Origin: Arthrobacter bambusae
GTDB lineage: Bacteria > Actinomycetota > Actinomycetes > Actinomycetales > Micrococcaceae
Length of the DNA: 44,392 nucleotides
Reading direction: 5' to 3'
NCBI RefSeq assembly: GCF_030812595.1
Contig: NZ_JAUSSZ010000022.1
Location: 1-44,392 of the forward strand
The translations under genes were made by a program, and so were the position numbers. Below, one piece after another: positions 22,575 through 31,716 of the stretch (the first letter of the stretch is position 1; each line of letters starts with the position of its first letter). The notes beneath the pieces were generated by a model that saw nothing but the letters and a program-made list of their open reading frames with translations, was not told the DNA's origin and did not search any database.

Positions 22575-23324
22575 CTACCCCACCCGCGGACGCGAACCGA
22601 GAATATCGGAACCAATTCGCAGGTGTGTCGCACCAAATTGAATCGCGGCTTCGAGGTCCTGGCTCATTCCGGCGGATATCGCCACAGCGTCCGGATGCAG
22701 TCCGCTCAGCTCTTGTGAAACGACGGCCAGTTTCTCGAACGCCCCTTCCGGAGGCGCCCCGAGCGGCGCGACCGCCATCACCCCTGCCAGGCGCAGCCCG
22801 GAGGCGGCAGTGATGGATTCGGCGAGGCGCTCGACGTCGGACGGGGCGGCGCCCCCGCGGTGGGCACCGCCGTCGTCCTCAAGACTGACCTGGATGTAGC
22901 AGTCAAGGTCCGCCCGGCCGGACTCGGATTGTTGCCGCGCCATAGCCTTGGCCAGGGCCTCGACAAGTTGCGGACGGTCGACTGATTGCACAGAGTACGC
23001 GTACTTGACCACGGACTTGGCCTTGTTGCCTTGGAGCTGGCCGATAAAGTGCCAACGCATCGGAAGCCCTGCAAGTTCGGCAGACTTCGCTGCCGCTTCC
23101 TGGTCCCGGTTCTCACCGACGTCCGTCACGCCGAGTGCCGCCAGCCGGGCGACATCCGCTGCGGGATGGAACTTGCTGACAACGATAAGTTGCGGCTCTT
23201 CGCTGCGCCCGGCAGCATGGGTGGCCGCCGAAATCCGTTGGCGGACCGCTGCGAGCCGTTCGCGCAATTCTGCGGTCCGCGGATCGCCGGCTGCACTTTC
23301 CGCTGTTGGGAAAGTCTCACTCAT
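22575..23324 (-). CDS. yggS: YggS family PLP-binding protein
   Basis: Pyridoxal phosphate homeostasis protein of the YggS/PLPBP family, cytosolic. 249 residues. The PLP lysine lies in LIVVSKFHP near residue 50. The glycine-rich family landmarks are DVGENRDQEAAAK, RWHFIGQLQGNKAKSV, VSLEDDGG, the GVMAVAP stretch and SAGMSQDLEAAIQFGATHLRIGSDILG, which binds the phosphate. The length is normal. The ATG at 23322-23324 overlaps the pgeF stop by 8 bases (ATGAGTGA), so translation is coupled; the in-frame start at 23345 lies within pgeF and is not used. Confidence 0.94.
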   Translation of the reverse strand: MSETFPTAESAAGDPRTAELRERLAAVRQRISAATHAAGRSEEPQLIVVSKFHPAADVARLAALGVTDVGENRDQEAAAKSAELAGLPMRWHFIGQLQGNKAKSVVKYAYSVQSVDRPQLVEALAKAMARQQSESGRADLDCYIQVSLEDDGGAHRGGAAPSDVERLAESITAASGLRLAGVMAVAPLGAPPEGAFEKLAVVSQELSGLHPDAVAISAGMSQDLEAAIQFGATHLRIGSDILGSRPRVG

Positions 23325-24021
23325 GCGTCCACACCAACCCCGCAAAACGGCCTGTTTGCTGACTGCGCCGGTACGAGTAAAGCTGCGGGGTTTCCAGCGT
23401 GCACTCCCCCGCGTACTCGACCGTGACGTCGAGTGCTTCCAGCTGTGCGCGCACGCCGGCGGGCAGATCCAGCGCGGGCGTGCCCCACGACGTGGTGGAC
23501 CAGGTTTCGGGGACGACCGCAGCTACGTCTGCCCGCAATTGTTCCGGAACTTCGTAGCATTCGCCGCAGATGGAAGGACCCACCCAGGCGCTGATGCTCG
23601 CCGCGCCGTGGCCTCGCATTTCAGTGATGGTGGCCGAAACGATGTCCGCAGCAACTCCGGGCCGGCCGGCGTGGACCACAGCAAGGACAGGGGTCGTTCC
23701 GTTGGGTTCGTGGGGCACTTCGCCCAACAGCACGATAGGGACACAGTCGGCCACCATGACAGCGAGCGGCTGCCCCGTGGACACCATGGCGTCGGCCGTC
23801 GGTCCCTCCCCGTGCGCGGAAATAAACGCGACGGTTTTTCCGTGGACCTGGTTCATGAATTGGAAATGGCGTTCGCCGAGCCCGGCTGATGCTTCCAGCC
23901 GGGCCCGGCGTGCCATGACATCGTCAGGATTGTCCGCCACGTGCAGTGCAAGGTTGCCCGCATCGTCATCGGAGAAAGCGACCGATATCCCCGGCCGCAC
24001 TTCTTTTCGCCACCAAAACAC
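23317..24021 (-). CDS. pgeF: Peptidoglycan editing factor PgeF (YlmD/YfiH, laccase-domain)
   Basis: 234-residue LACC1/YfiH family protein, cytosolic. Members are purine nucleoside phosphorylases with adenosine deaminase activity, and in E. coli the protein edits misincorporated amino acids in UDP-MurNAc peptides. Motifs present: FMNQVHG (His60), MVADCVPIVLL (Cys93), LAVVHAGRPGVAADIV (His117), WVGPSICGECYEVPEQ and YSYRRSQQTGRFAG near the C-terminus; together they supply the zinc-binding His-Cys-His set. The start is GTG at 24019-24021, with AGGAGA 11 nt upstream, which is slightly long. It lies 38 bases after ftsZ and overlaps yggS. Confidence 0.92.
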   Translation of the reverse strand: MFWWRKEVRPGISVAFSDDDAGNLALHVADNPDDVMARRARLEASAGLGERHFQFMNQVHGKTVAFISAHGEGPTADAMVSTGQPLAVMVADCVPIVLLGEVPHEPNGTTPVLAVVHAGRPGVAADIVSATITEMRGHGAASISAWVGPSICGECYEVPEQLRADVAAVVPETWSTTSWGTPALDLPAGVRAQLEALDVTVEYAGECTLETPQLYSYRRSQQTGRFAGLVWTHE

Positions 24022-24059
24022 TACTGGTTGACTCTCCTGGGTGGTTTTGGACGGACGGG

Positions 24060-25292
24060 CTACTTCAGGAAGTCCGGAACATCGAGGTCGTCGGTCCGGC
24101 TTCCCGAAAGGTCAGGTTCAACCACGGCCGGAAGGTCGACGTCGAAGCCCGAGTCAGCCGGCAAGGCCGAGGGGCGCTGCTGGCCCCAGCTGCTCAAGCC
24201 GGAAGCACCGACGCCGGCGGAAACGTGCTGGGGCGCGGCATAGGCCGGGGCGGCTGACGGTGCTGCAGGACGGTCCGGCGCCGGCGGGGCCTGGTGCTGG
24301 CCCGGCTGCTGGGCTGCAGGCTGGTTCATTGACGGTGACGTGGCCTTCAGGTCGTCAAAGCCGGCGGCGATGACGGTGACGCGTGCTTCGTCACCCAGGG
24401 CATCGTCAATGACAGCACCGAAGATGATGTTGGCTTCGGGGTGGGCCACTTCCTGCACAAGCCGTGCAGCTTCGTTGATTTCGAACAGGCCCAGGTCCGA
24501 ACCGCCCTGGATGGAGAGCAGGACGCCGTGGGCGCCGTCGATCGAAGCCTCCAGGAGCGGCGAAGCGATGGCGAGCTCGGCGGCCTTGACAGCACGGTCC
24601 TCGCCGCGCGCCGAGCCGATGCCCATCAGCGCGGAGCCGGCGCCCTGCATGACCGACTTGACGTCGGCGAAGTCAAGGTTGATCAGGCCAGGAGTAGTGA
24701 TGAGGTCAGTGATGCCCTGGACACCCGAAAGGAGCACTTGGTCAGCGGACCGGAAAGCGTCCAGGACGGAGACGTTGCGGTCGCTGATGGACAGGAGGCG
24801 GTCGTTGGGGATCACGATCAGGGTGTCGACTTCGTCGCGCAAGGCGTCGATGCCCGCCTCGGCGGAACCCGCGCGGCGGCGGCCTTCGAAGGTGAAGGGC
24901 CTGGTGACGACGCCGATGGTCAGGGCGCCGAGCGAGCGGGCAATCCGGGCCACGACCGGAGCGCCGCCGGTACCGGTACCGCCGCCTTCACCTGCGGTGA
25001 CGAAGACCATGTCGGCGCCACGGAGGACCTCTTCGATCTCGTCGGCGTGGTCCTCGGCGGCCTGGCGTCCAACGTCCGGGTTGGCGCCCGCTCCCAGTCC
25101 TCGCGTGAGTTCGCGTCCGACGTCGAGCTTGACGTCCGCGTCGCTCATGAGGAGCGCCTGGGCATCGGTGTTGATGGCGATGAACTCGACGCCGCGAAGG
25201 CCGACTTCGATCATTCGGTTGACTGCATTCACGCCACCGCCGCCGATGCCGACGACCTTGATGACGGCCAAGTAATTCTGCGGTGCTGCCAC
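24060..25292 (-). CDS. ftsZ: Cell division protein FtsZ
   Basis: Tubulin-like GTPase that forms the Z ring. 410 residues from the GTG at 25290-25292, giving the typical M-AAPQNYLAVIKVVGIGGGG beginning, with AAGGGG 8 nt upstream. The tubulin signature is GGGTGTG at residues 103-109, the T7 loop lies in the NLDFADVKSVM region, and NPDVGRQAAEDHADEI and FNEAA-type motifs are intact. The variable linker is Pro/Ala/Gln-rich (about 317-380). The C-terminal peptide DDLDVPDFLK is the SepF/FtsW docking tail. The longer in-frame start at 25340 would add a Cys/Ile-rich leader and lacks a ribosome-binding site. It has its own promoter region (25359-25390) in the 215-base gap after ftsQ. Confidence 0.98.
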   Translation of the reverse strand: MAAPQNYLAVIKVVGIGGGGVNAVNRMIEVGLRGVEFIAINTDAQALLMSDADVKLDVGRELTRGLGAGANPDVGRQAAEDHADEIEEVLRGADMVFVTAGEGGGTGTGGAPVVARIARSLGALTIGVVTRPFTFEGRRRAGSAEAGIDALRDEVDTLIVIPNDRLLSISDRNVSVLDAFRSADQVLLSGVQGITDLITTPGLINLDFADVKSVMQGAGSALMGIGSARGEDRAVKAAELAIASPLLEASIDGAHGVLLSIQGGSDLGLFEINEAARLVQEVAHPEANIIFGAVIDDALGDEARVTVIAAGFDDLKATSPSMNQPAAQQPGQHQAPPAPDRPAAPSAAPAYAAPQHVSAGVGASGLSSWGQQRPSALPADSGFDVDLPAVVEPDLSGSRTDDLDVPDFLK

Positions 25293-25358
25293 GTTTCGTG
25301 CCCCTTGCTTGTGTCCTATAGCGAAACAGATCGAGTCCAACTTGAATCCTTGGACCTT

Positions 25359-25390
25359 AACCCTCTAGTTGAAGGTTATAGTTATGTCAA
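25359..25390 (-). promoter_or_regulatory. ftsZ promoter with overlapping palindrome
   Basis: Minus strand: TTGACA (complement of 25385-25390, a perfect -35), 17-bp spacer, TAGAGG (complement of 25362-25367). An imperfect palindrome AACCCTCTAGTTGAAGGTT (25359-25377 on the plus strand) covers the -10 and half of the spacer. A GGACAC element on the minus strand about 50 bp further down (25312-25317) resembles the WhiA GACAC core. The remainder of 25378-25507 shows no other clear site. Confidence 0.55.
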
Positions 25391-25507
25391 GTAACTCTTA
25401 TGTGACGGTATGGGCTATGAATCCGACATTCAATGACCGCCTCAGCGTGTCGTGTGAAAGTCCGAAAAATAGCCCCGTGCGTCAGCGACGTTACTTCCTG
25501 GAATGGC

Positions 25508-26347
25508 CTATTTGGTGAACGGATGCCTCGGTGCGCTGACGTCGTAGACATTCACCGGAACTTTCGGATTGGCCGGAGCCTTGAGCAACGCCTCCAGGAC
25601 GCGCGCCTTCAGCTCCTTCTCGTCCGCATTTCCCCACACGACGGTCTTGCCGTCCGTGAGCTTGAGCTCGACGGCGTCCGGAGAGGTGGCCGAGGCGCTG
25701 GCCATCTTCGCGAGAACGTCTGCGGGCAGCGTCGCAAGGACGGCCGTGATCGCCTTGAAAAGATTCTGGTTGGCGCCCTGCCCGTCGATGACGGGCAACG
25801 CAGCGGATGCGGGATCGGCCGTTGATCCGAGCTGGACTCCATCGACGTCAACCAGTGAATAGTTGTCACCGCTCTTGACGAGGGCCACCGGTACACGCTC
25901 AACGATGTGAACCAAAAGTTCCGACGGCGGCCGCGCCTCGGTACTGACGGAACGCACCTGCACGAGGGGCTTGAGCAGCGCGGCGATTTCGGCGTCGTCG
26001 ATTTGTGGGAGGGGCTTTCCCTTCACCGGTTCGAGGGCCTTCTGTACGCTCCCGGCTTGGAGTAGCTTGGTGCCGTCAACCGTCACTTTGCGCACAGCAA
26101 ACACCGGCGAGTAAACCGCCGCGACGATGATTCCGGCGACCAAGGCGACGACGATAGCCAACACCGTGAGCACCGTCCGCCGCTGCTTGCGCCCCTTGGG
26201 CTCCGGGAACGCCAGCACATTGCTGTCCTTCCCGCCAGTCGCTGCCGACGGGCCCCCGACGGGATCGCCGAGTCCGCGTTCAGCACTGACGACGCCCTGC
26301 CGGGTGCCGGCGTGCGGCTTGAAAGTGGGCTTCCGGGTATCAGCCAC
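25508..26347 (-). CDS. ftsQ: Cell division protein FtsQ (DivIB family)
   Basis: Bitopic division protein that links FtsL/FtsB-type partners to the divisome. 279 residues from the GTG at 26345-26347. A cytoplasmic N-terminal region (1-58) with a basic KGRKQRR stop-transfer segment comes first. The membrane helix is VLTVLAIVVALVAGIIVAAVY (about 60-80). The POTRA domain starts at FAVRKVTVDGTKLLQAGSVQKAL and the FtsQ-type beta domain follows (LVHIVERVPVALVKSGDNYSLVDVDGVQLG). The GTG overlaps the murC stop by 8 bases (GTGGCTGA); the longer in-frame start at 26374 lies inside murC and is not supported. It is followed by a 215-base gap holding the ftsZ promoter. Confidence 0.94.
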   Translation of the reverse strand: MADTRKPTFKPHAGTRQGVVSAERGLGDPVGGPSAATGGKDSNVLAFPEPKGRKQRRTVLTVLAIVVALVAGIIVAAVYSPVFAVRKVTVDGTKLLQAGSVQKALEPVKGKPLPQIDDAEIAALLKPLVQVRSVSTEARPPSELLVHIVERVPVALVKSGDNYSLVDVDGVQLGSTADPASAALPVIDGQGANQNLFKAITAVLATLPADVLAKMASASATSPDAVELKLTDGKTVVWGNADEKELKARVLEALLKAPANPKVPVNVYDVSAPRHPFTK

Positions 26348-27713
26348 CCAACAGCTCCACGATCCGGGGCCCATAGGCCGTCACGTCGCCGGCTCCGACG
26401 GTGAGGACAATGTCCCCCTCGCCGGCCGCGGAGAGAACCGCGTCCAGTGCCTCCTGCCCGCCGCCCACGAGCCTGCCGTTTGTGAGCCGCCCCGTGATCA
26501 AGGTGCTCGTGACCCCCGGAATGGGATCCTCGCGGGCGGGATAGATGTCCAGCACGAAGGCAGTATCCGCTTCGCCGAGCGCCTCGGCGAACTGCTCCGC
26601 GAATTCGTGGGTGCGCGAAAAGAGGTGCGGCTGGAAGAGCACATGCACTTTGTTGCCGCCTGCCACGGAGCGGGCAGCGGACAAGGCGGCGCGGACCTCA
26701 GTGGGGTGGTGTGCGTAGTCGTCGTAGACCCGCACGCCCCTCCCCTGCCCTTTGAACTCGAATCGCCGCGATGCTCCGGTGAAATGGCCGAGGGCGGCGG
26801 CCGCGGCCTGGGGGGCCACGCCGAGTTCGACCGCGACGGCGAACGCGGCAGTCGCGTTCAAGGCGTTGTGCCGCCCGGGTACTTGGAGGTCGAGCCGGTA
26901 CTTCTGTCCGTCGATGGACACCCAGACGTCGCCGGGTCCCCCGTCGTGGAGGCGGATGTCGGCATCCTCTGCCGTGCCATAGCCCAGTACCCGGGTTTTG
27001 CCCGCCGCCCGGGCCCGTTCCGCGAGGGCCCGGGCGCCGCCGTCGTCCGCGCACGCAAGAAGCACGCCGTTGGCGGGCAGGAGCGCCGCGAAGCTGTCGA
27101 AGGAGGCATCGACGGCCTCCGGTGTGCCGTAGTAGTCCAGGTGGTCGGCCTCGACGTTGGTGACGACGGCCACGAGGGGCCGGTAGTTCAGGAAGGAACC
27201 GTCCGATTCGTCGGCTTCGGCAACGAAGATGTCCGACGTGCCGTGCGCGGCATTGACACCGAGTGCGGGCACGTTGGCACCGATCGCGAACGAGGGGTCC
27301 AGGCCCGCTTCCTTGAGCAGCACGGCCACCATTGAGGTGGTGGTGGACTTGCCATGCGTACCGGCCACTGTCACTACGCGGTCTGTGCCCATGGTTGCTG
27401 CCAGAGCCTCCGATCGGTGGAGGACCGGAAGGCCGGCCGCCCGTGCCGCTTCCATTTCCGGATTGTCGGGCCGGATGGCCGAACCGGCGATGATCGTCTG
27501 CGCGTCACGAAGGTTTTCCGCGGCGTAGCCAACCGCGATCCGCGCCCCGGCGGCCTTGAGGTCCTGCATGACGGGCAGGTCCTTCGCGTCCGAGCCGCTC
27601 ACCGGAACGCCGCGGGCCACCATGATGCGTGCGACGGCCGACATGCCCACGCCGCCAATGCCAATGAAGTGGACGCGGCCGAGGGAATCGAGGTCTGCGA
27701 GGGGCTGGGTCAT
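26340..27713 (-). CDS. murC: UDP-N-acetylmuramate--L-alanine ligase
   Basis: Cytosolic ATP-dependent ligase adding L-alanine to UDP-MurNAc. 457 residues. The N-terminal Rossmann domain shows HFIGIGGVGMSAVARIM (residues 15-31). The ATP loop is VAGTHGKSTTTSMVAVLL (about 115-132), with FVAEADESDGSFLNYRP and VVTNVEADHLDYYG in the central domain, and YDDYAHHPTEVRAAL plus FQPHLFSRTHEFAEQFAEAL in the C-terminal domain. The ATG at 27711-27713 overlaps the murG stop as ATGA. It precedes ftsQ with an 8-base overlap. Confidence 0.97.
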   Translation of the reverse strand: MTQPLADLDSLGRVHFIGIGGVGMSAVARIMVARGVPVSGSDAKDLPVMQDLKAAGARIAVGYAAENLRDAQTIIAGSAIRPDNPEMEAARAAGLPVLHRSEALAATMGTDRVVTVAGTHGKSTTTSMVAVLLKEAGLDPSFAIGANVPALGVNAAHGTSDIFVAEADESDGSFLNYRPLVAVVTNVEADHLDYYGTPEAVDASFDSFAALLPANGVLLACADDGGARALAERARAAGKTRVLGYGTAEDADIRLHDGGPGDVWVSIDGQKYRLDLQVPGRHNALNATAAFAVAVELGVAPQAAAAALGHFTGASRRFEFKGQGRGVRVYDDYAHHPTEVRAALSAARSVAGGNKVHVLFQPHLFSRTHEFAEQFAEALGEADTAFVLDIYPAREDPIPGVTSTLITGRLTNGRLVGGGQEALDAVLSAAGEGDIVLTVGAGDVTAYGPRIVELLGG

Positions 27714-28816
27714 TCGGTTACCGCTTCCAAGACAAGATCAGCCATCCGCTGATCAGCATTTCTGATGCCAAGTCCCTTTGCCTTGCTGGCCATGTCGTCC
27801 AGGCGGGCCTGGTCCGTGAGCAAGGGAATCAACTCGGCTTTGAGCCATTCGGCCGTCAATGACCGGTCGTCGACCAGAAGGGCTGCCCCGGCCTTGACCA
27901 AAGCGGAGGCGTTCATCGCCTGCTCGCCGTTTCCGACGGGCAGCGGAACGAAGACGGCAGGGAGCCCGACGGCGGCCACCTCACTCACCGTTGCCGCGCC
28001 GGACCGGGCGAGGAGGACGTCAGCCGCGGCATAGACATCCTCCATGCCGTCCACGTATTCCACCTGGTGGTAGCCGTCGGCAGCCAGGAGGGCGCCGTCG
28101 TCGTTCGTCACTGCCTTGCCACGGCCGGTGATGTGCAGAGTCTGGATACCGGCTTCGGCCAAAGCGGCGACCGCACCGGCAATAGTGCGGTTGATGCTCT
28201 GGGCGCCTGAAGAACCGCCCGTGACGATGAGTGCTGGTTGTCCGGCGTCCAGGCCCAGTGACTGCCTGGCATTCGCGCGCCAAGCCGAACGGTCCAAACC
28301 GGCGATGGCCTTGCGCATGGGCATCCCGACGTGACGGGCATGCCGCAGCCGCGTCTCGGGGAAGGCCACGCCGACGTGCTTGGTGAACATCGCGCCTACC
28401 CTGTTGGCAAGCCCGGCACGGGTATTGGCCTCGTGGATGACGATGGGGATCCTTCGACGCCAAGCCGCGAGGTACATCGGCGTGCATACATAGCCGCCGA
28501 CGCCGAGGAGGACATCCGCCTGTGCGTCGTCCAGGATGCGCCCGGCTTGCTTGACTGCCGCTGCGAGCCTGCCGGGCAGCCTGAGCAGGTCCGCTGAGGG
28601 CTTCCGGGGAAATGGAACCCGGTCGATGGTTGCCAACTCATAGCCGGCAGCCGGAACCAGGCGCGTTTCCATGCCATTGGGTGTGCCGACGGCAAGGATC
28701 CTGGCGTCCGGGCGCAGCGATTTGATGGCATCGGCAATTGCGAGCAGCGGACTGATGTGTCCGGCGGTCCCGCCGCCGGCGAGGACCACGGAAAGGGGCT
28801 TGGGCTGGGAATTCAT
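27710..28816 (-). CDS. murG: UDP-GlcNAc:lipid I N-acetylglucosaminyltransferase
   Basis: Peripheral inner-membrane GT28 glycosyltransferase that converts lipid I to lipid II. 368 residues. The N-terminal loop is VVLAGGGTAGHISPLLAIADAI (residues 10-31). The acceptor face has GVGGYVCTPMYLAAWRRRIPIVIHEANTRAGLANR, and the donor-binding domain has LIVTGGSSGAQSINRTI, EYVDGMEDVYAAADVLLARSGAATVSEVAAVGLPAVFVPLP and NGEQAMNASALVKAGAALL. The ATG is 6 bases after the ftsW stop and no distinct ribosome-binding site is seen, so it probably depends on coupling. Confidence 0.97.
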   Translation of the reverse strand: MNSQPKPLSVVLAGGGTAGHISPLLAIADAIKSLRPDARILAVGTPNGMETRLVPAAGYELATIDRVPFPRKPSADLLRLPGRLAAAVKQAGRILDDAQADVLLGVGGYVCTPMYLAAWRRRIPIVIHEANTRAGLANRVGAMFTKHVGVAFPETRLRHARHVGMPMRKAIAGLDRSAWRANARQSLGLDAGQPALIVTGGSSGAQSINRTIAGAVAALAEAGIQTLHITGRGKAVTNDDGALLAADGYHQVEYVDGMEDVYAAADVLLARSGAATVSEVAAVGLPAVFVPLPVGNGEQAMNASALVKAGAALLVDDRSLTAEWLKAELIPLLTDQARLDDMASKAKGLGIRNADQRMADLVLEAVTE

Positions 28817-28822
28817 GAAGTG

Positions 28823-30127
28823 CTATGTACGCTTTCGTGCAGTTTTCGCAAGTCGCCAACGCGGCTTGGAGCGGCTTGCGGGGGCCATTTGGGCGCGGGC
28901 CAAAGACAACACTACGCCCACGCCGCACAGCGACATCACCAACGCTGAACCGCCGTAGGAAATGAAGGGCAGCGGAACGCCGATAACTGGCAGCAGGCCC
29001 GCAACCATGGCCATGTTGATCGCGGCTTGTCCAAGTATCCACGCCATGATCGAGCCGCCGAGCACGCGGGCGAAGAGGTCTTCCTGGTGGCTGACTACCC
29101 GGTAGATGGCAACGGCGAGCAGGGCGAAAAGCACAAGGACCACAACGGTCCCGACAAGTCCGAGCTCCTCCCCGATGACGGCGAAGATGAAGTCGTTGTG
29201 GGCCTCGGGAATCCATTGGTACTTTTGCCGGCTCTGGCCAAGGCCGACACCCAACCAGCTTCCCGACGCAAGGGCGCTGAGTCCCTGTTCGCTCTGGAAA
29301 CCGATGTCGCTTGCCCCTGCGCAGCTCTGCCCCATCCACGACGTGATCCGGCACATCCGGTTTCCGCTCGTGAAGGCCAGGATCAACGCGGCGGCGGCAG
29401 CGACACCACCAGCAGCAGCGAAAAGCTTGAGGTTGACGCCGCCGAAAAACAAGCCGGCCGCCATGATCAGCATGACCACGAGCGACGTTCCAAGGTCATG
29501 CCCCAGGACGATGAGCGTAATGATGACACCGGAGACCGGCACGATCGGTACGAGTGCGTGCAACCACTTGTCGAGAAGCTTTGCCTTCATGGAGAGGACC
29601 GTGGCCATCCAGAGCACCAGGGCGAACTTTGCGTACTCCGATGGCTGGAAGGTGAAGCCACCGATCTCGATCCAGTTCTGGTTGCCCAGCACACGCTTGC
29701 CGATCACCAGGACCAACACCAACAGGGCGCCGGCAAGGATGATCGAGGGCCACGCGAATCTCTTCAGCCACAGGACGTTGACCCGTGATAGCACCAGCAT
29801 CGCAACGACGCCGATGGCTGCGAACATAGCTTGCTTGGTGGCGATGGAGTACGGGGAGTCGCCTGCCGCAATCGCTTCGACGCTGGACGCGGACAAGACC
29901 ATGATGATCCCGATGGCTGTGAGCGCCAGGGAGGCACCGAGAATCAAGTAGTAGCTTGACCCGCCGCTCGATTTGCCGCCTCCCTCGAGGGTCGACCAGA
30001 AGCCGGCAATTCCCGAGCGTATGCGGGACGGCAGCGACGCTCGCGCAACGCCTGCCGCGCGTCCGGCGGGTTTTGCCTCGCCGGCCCGGGTCCGTCCGGG
30101 CCCGCTGCGCGTGGGCGTGCTGACCAT
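28823..30127 (-). CDS. ftsW: Septal peptidoglycan glycosyltransferase FtsW (SEDS)
   Basis: Integral membrane SEDS polymerase that works with FtsI at the septum. 434 residues with about ten membrane helices between residues 58 and 412. A polar N-terminal cytoplasmic extension of about 55 residues (MVSTPTRSGPGRTRAGEAKPAGRAAG...) precedes the first helix. SEDS landmarks: NWIEIGGFTFQPSEYAKFALVLWMA, GHDLGTSLVVMLI, the EQGLSALASGSWLGVGLGQSRQKYQWIPEAHNDFIFAVIGEELGL loop and PLPFISYGGSALVMSLCGVG. The C-terminus is short and basic (RSKPRWRLAKTARKRT). The ATG at 30125-30127 is 2 bases after the murD stop, with GAGGAG inside the murD end. Confidence 0.96.
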   Translation of the reverse strand: MVSTPTRSGPGRTRAGEAKPAGRAAGVARASLPSRIRSGIAGFWSTLEGGGKSSGGSSYYLILGASLALTAIGIIMVLSASSVEAIAAGDSPYSIATKQAMFAAIGVVAMLVLSRVNVLWLKRFAWPSIILAGALLVLVLVIGKRVLGNQNWIEIGGFTFQPSEYAKFALVLWMATVLSMKAKLLDKWLHALVPIVPVSGVIITLIVLGHDLGTSLVVMLIMAAGLFFGGVNLKLFAAAGGVAAAAALILAFTSGNRMCRITSWMGQSCAGASDIGFQSEQGLSALASGSWLGVGLGQSRQKYQWIPEAHNDFIFAVIGEELGLVGTVVVLVLFALLAVAIYRVVSHQEDLFARVLGGSIMAWILGQAAINMAMVAGLLPVIGVPLPFISYGGSALVMSLCGVGVVLSLARAQMAPASRSKPRWRLAKTARKRT

Positions 30128-30129
30128 TG

Positions 30130-31716
30130 TTACTCCTCGGTGGTCTGTGCCTGGCCTTCCACAAGCTCGCGTACTGCCCGGATGAAAGCATCGCCACGGT
30201 GAGCGTAGGAAGAGAACTGGTCCATGGAGGCAGCCGCCGGGGCCATCAGCACGGTATCGCCGGATTCAGCGACACTTGCTGCCGACTCGACAGCATGGGC
30301 CATGACGGTGTCGCCGAAGATCGGAGACGATTCCGCGATGGCACCAGCTGAATCGGCGGACTGCACCTTTTCAGTGTCGCCCTTGGGCTGCCCGATTACG
30401 GGAACATCCGCCGCGTGTCGCTTGAGGGACGCTTCAAGGTCGGCTGTGTCGGTTCCGATCAGCACCACCGCCTTGAGCCTGTGCGCGTTGCTCTTGACCA
30501 GCTCGTCATAGTTGACGCCCTTGGACAAGCCGCCCGCGATCCAGACGACCTTTTCGAATGCCGACAGGGCTGCCGAAGCAGCGTGCGGATTGGTTGCCTT
30601 GGAGTCGTTGACCCAAAGCACGCCATTCAACTTGGCCACTGGCTGGATGCGGTGGTCTCCCGGGAGATAGTTCCTGAGCCCCTCACGGACTGCCGCCGCT
30701 TCGACGCCGTAGGCGCGCACCAGCGCCGCAGCGGCCAGTGCGTTGGCAACCATGTGGCGCGGGGCGGACGGTCCCAGGTCCGCCAAGGAGGCAAGTTCCA
30801 CTGCTGAACTCTTGCGTTCTTCGATGAACGCCCGGTCCACGAGCAATCCCTCGACGACGCCGAGCATGCTGACGGCCGGGGTCAAGGTGGTGAAACCGAT
30901 CGCCCGGCAACCCTCGACCACATCGGCGTTTTCCACCATGCGTTCGGTCTCGATCTGCTCGGCGTTGTAGATGCACGCCTTCTGGGTGTTCTCGAAAACC
31001 TTTGCTTTGTCCGCGAGGTAGCCCTCGTAAGAGCCGTGCCAGTCGACGTGGTCCTCGGCGACGTTGAGGCAAACGCTGGCCAGCGGGGAAAGGGAATCGG
31101 CCCAGTGCAGCTGGAAGCTGGACAGCTCAACCGCGAAGGCGTCGTACTCGACCGGGTCACGGAGTGCGTCCAGGATGGGTGTGCCCACGTTTCCCACGGC
31201 GATTGCCTTGAGCCCGGCTGCCTGCAGCATGGCTTCGGTCATGCCCACTGTCGTGGTCTTGCCGTTGGTTCCCGTGATGGTGAGCCAGTCCGCCGTCTTG
31301 CGGCCTTTGCGCTCACGCAGCCGCCAAGCGAGTTCGACGTCGCCCCACACCGGCACATGGGACCGTTTGGCGGCTGCGAGCAGGGACTGGTCAGGCCGCC
31401 AGCCCGGCGACGTCACGACGAGTTCGGCCTTCCCACCGTCCACGAGGGGCAGGGTTTTGACGGCGTCCTGCCCGAGGAGGACGTCGGCTGCGCCCACGAT
31501 CTTCAAGGTGTCCGCTTGGGCGAGGGCCTTGGCGCTGGTGGCGGCGTCAACAACCACCACCCGCGCACCGAGTTCGATCAATGTGTCGGCCGCCGCGAAA
31601 CCGGAGACGCCGATGCCTGTCACGACGACGCGCAGGCCCTTCCAATCGGAATCCCAACTGACGAGGTTCTTGAGCCGGTCGTTGGCCGATGGCTTCGTTT
31701 GAGGACTCGCGCTCAC
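30130..31716 (-). CDS. murD: UDP-N-acetylmuramoyl-L-alanine--D-glutamate ligase
   Basis: Cytosolic ligase adding D-glutamate to UDP-MurNAc-L-Ala. About 528 residues from the GTG at 31714-31716. Landmarks: the N-terminal domain VVVTGIGVSGFAAADTLIELGARVVVVD, ATP loop LTITGTNGKTTTVGM, AVELSSFQLHW, LNVAEDHVDWHGSYEGYLADKAKVF, and WVNDSKATNPHAASAAL with WIAGGLSKGVNYDEL. It is longer than the usual 450 residues, mainly through a roughly 50-residue insertion near the C-terminus (about 445-485, QPKGDTEKVQSADSAGAIAE), which is seen in some Micrococcaceae. The GTG overlaps the mraY stop as GTGA. An ATG at 31731 is also in frame but overlaps mraY by 19 bases. Confidence 0.95.
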   Translation of the reverse strand: MSASPQTKPSANDRLKNLVSWDSDWKGLRVVVTGIGVSGFAAADTLIELGARVVVVDAATSAKALAQADTLKIVGAADVLLGQDAVKTLPLVDGGKAELVVTSPGWRPDQSLLAAAKRSHVPVWGDVELAWRLRERKGRKTADWLTITGTNGKTTTVGMTEAMLQAAGLKAIAVGNVGTPILDALRDPVEYDAFAVELSSFQLHWADSLSPLASVCLNVAEDHVDWHGSYEGYLADKAKVFENTQKACIYNAEQIETERMVENADVVEGCRAIGFTTLTPAVSMLGVVEGLLVDRAFIEERKSSAVELASLADLGPSAPRHMVANALAAAALVRAYGVEAAAVREGLRNYLPGDHRIQPVAKLNGVLWVNDSKATNPHAASAALSAFEKVVWIAGGLSKGVNYDELVKSNAHRLKAVVLIGTDTADLEASLKRHAADVPVIGQPKGDTEKVQSADSAGAIAESSPIFGDTVMAHAVESAASVAESGDTVLMAPAAASMDQFSSYAHRGDAFIRAVRELVEGQAQTTEE

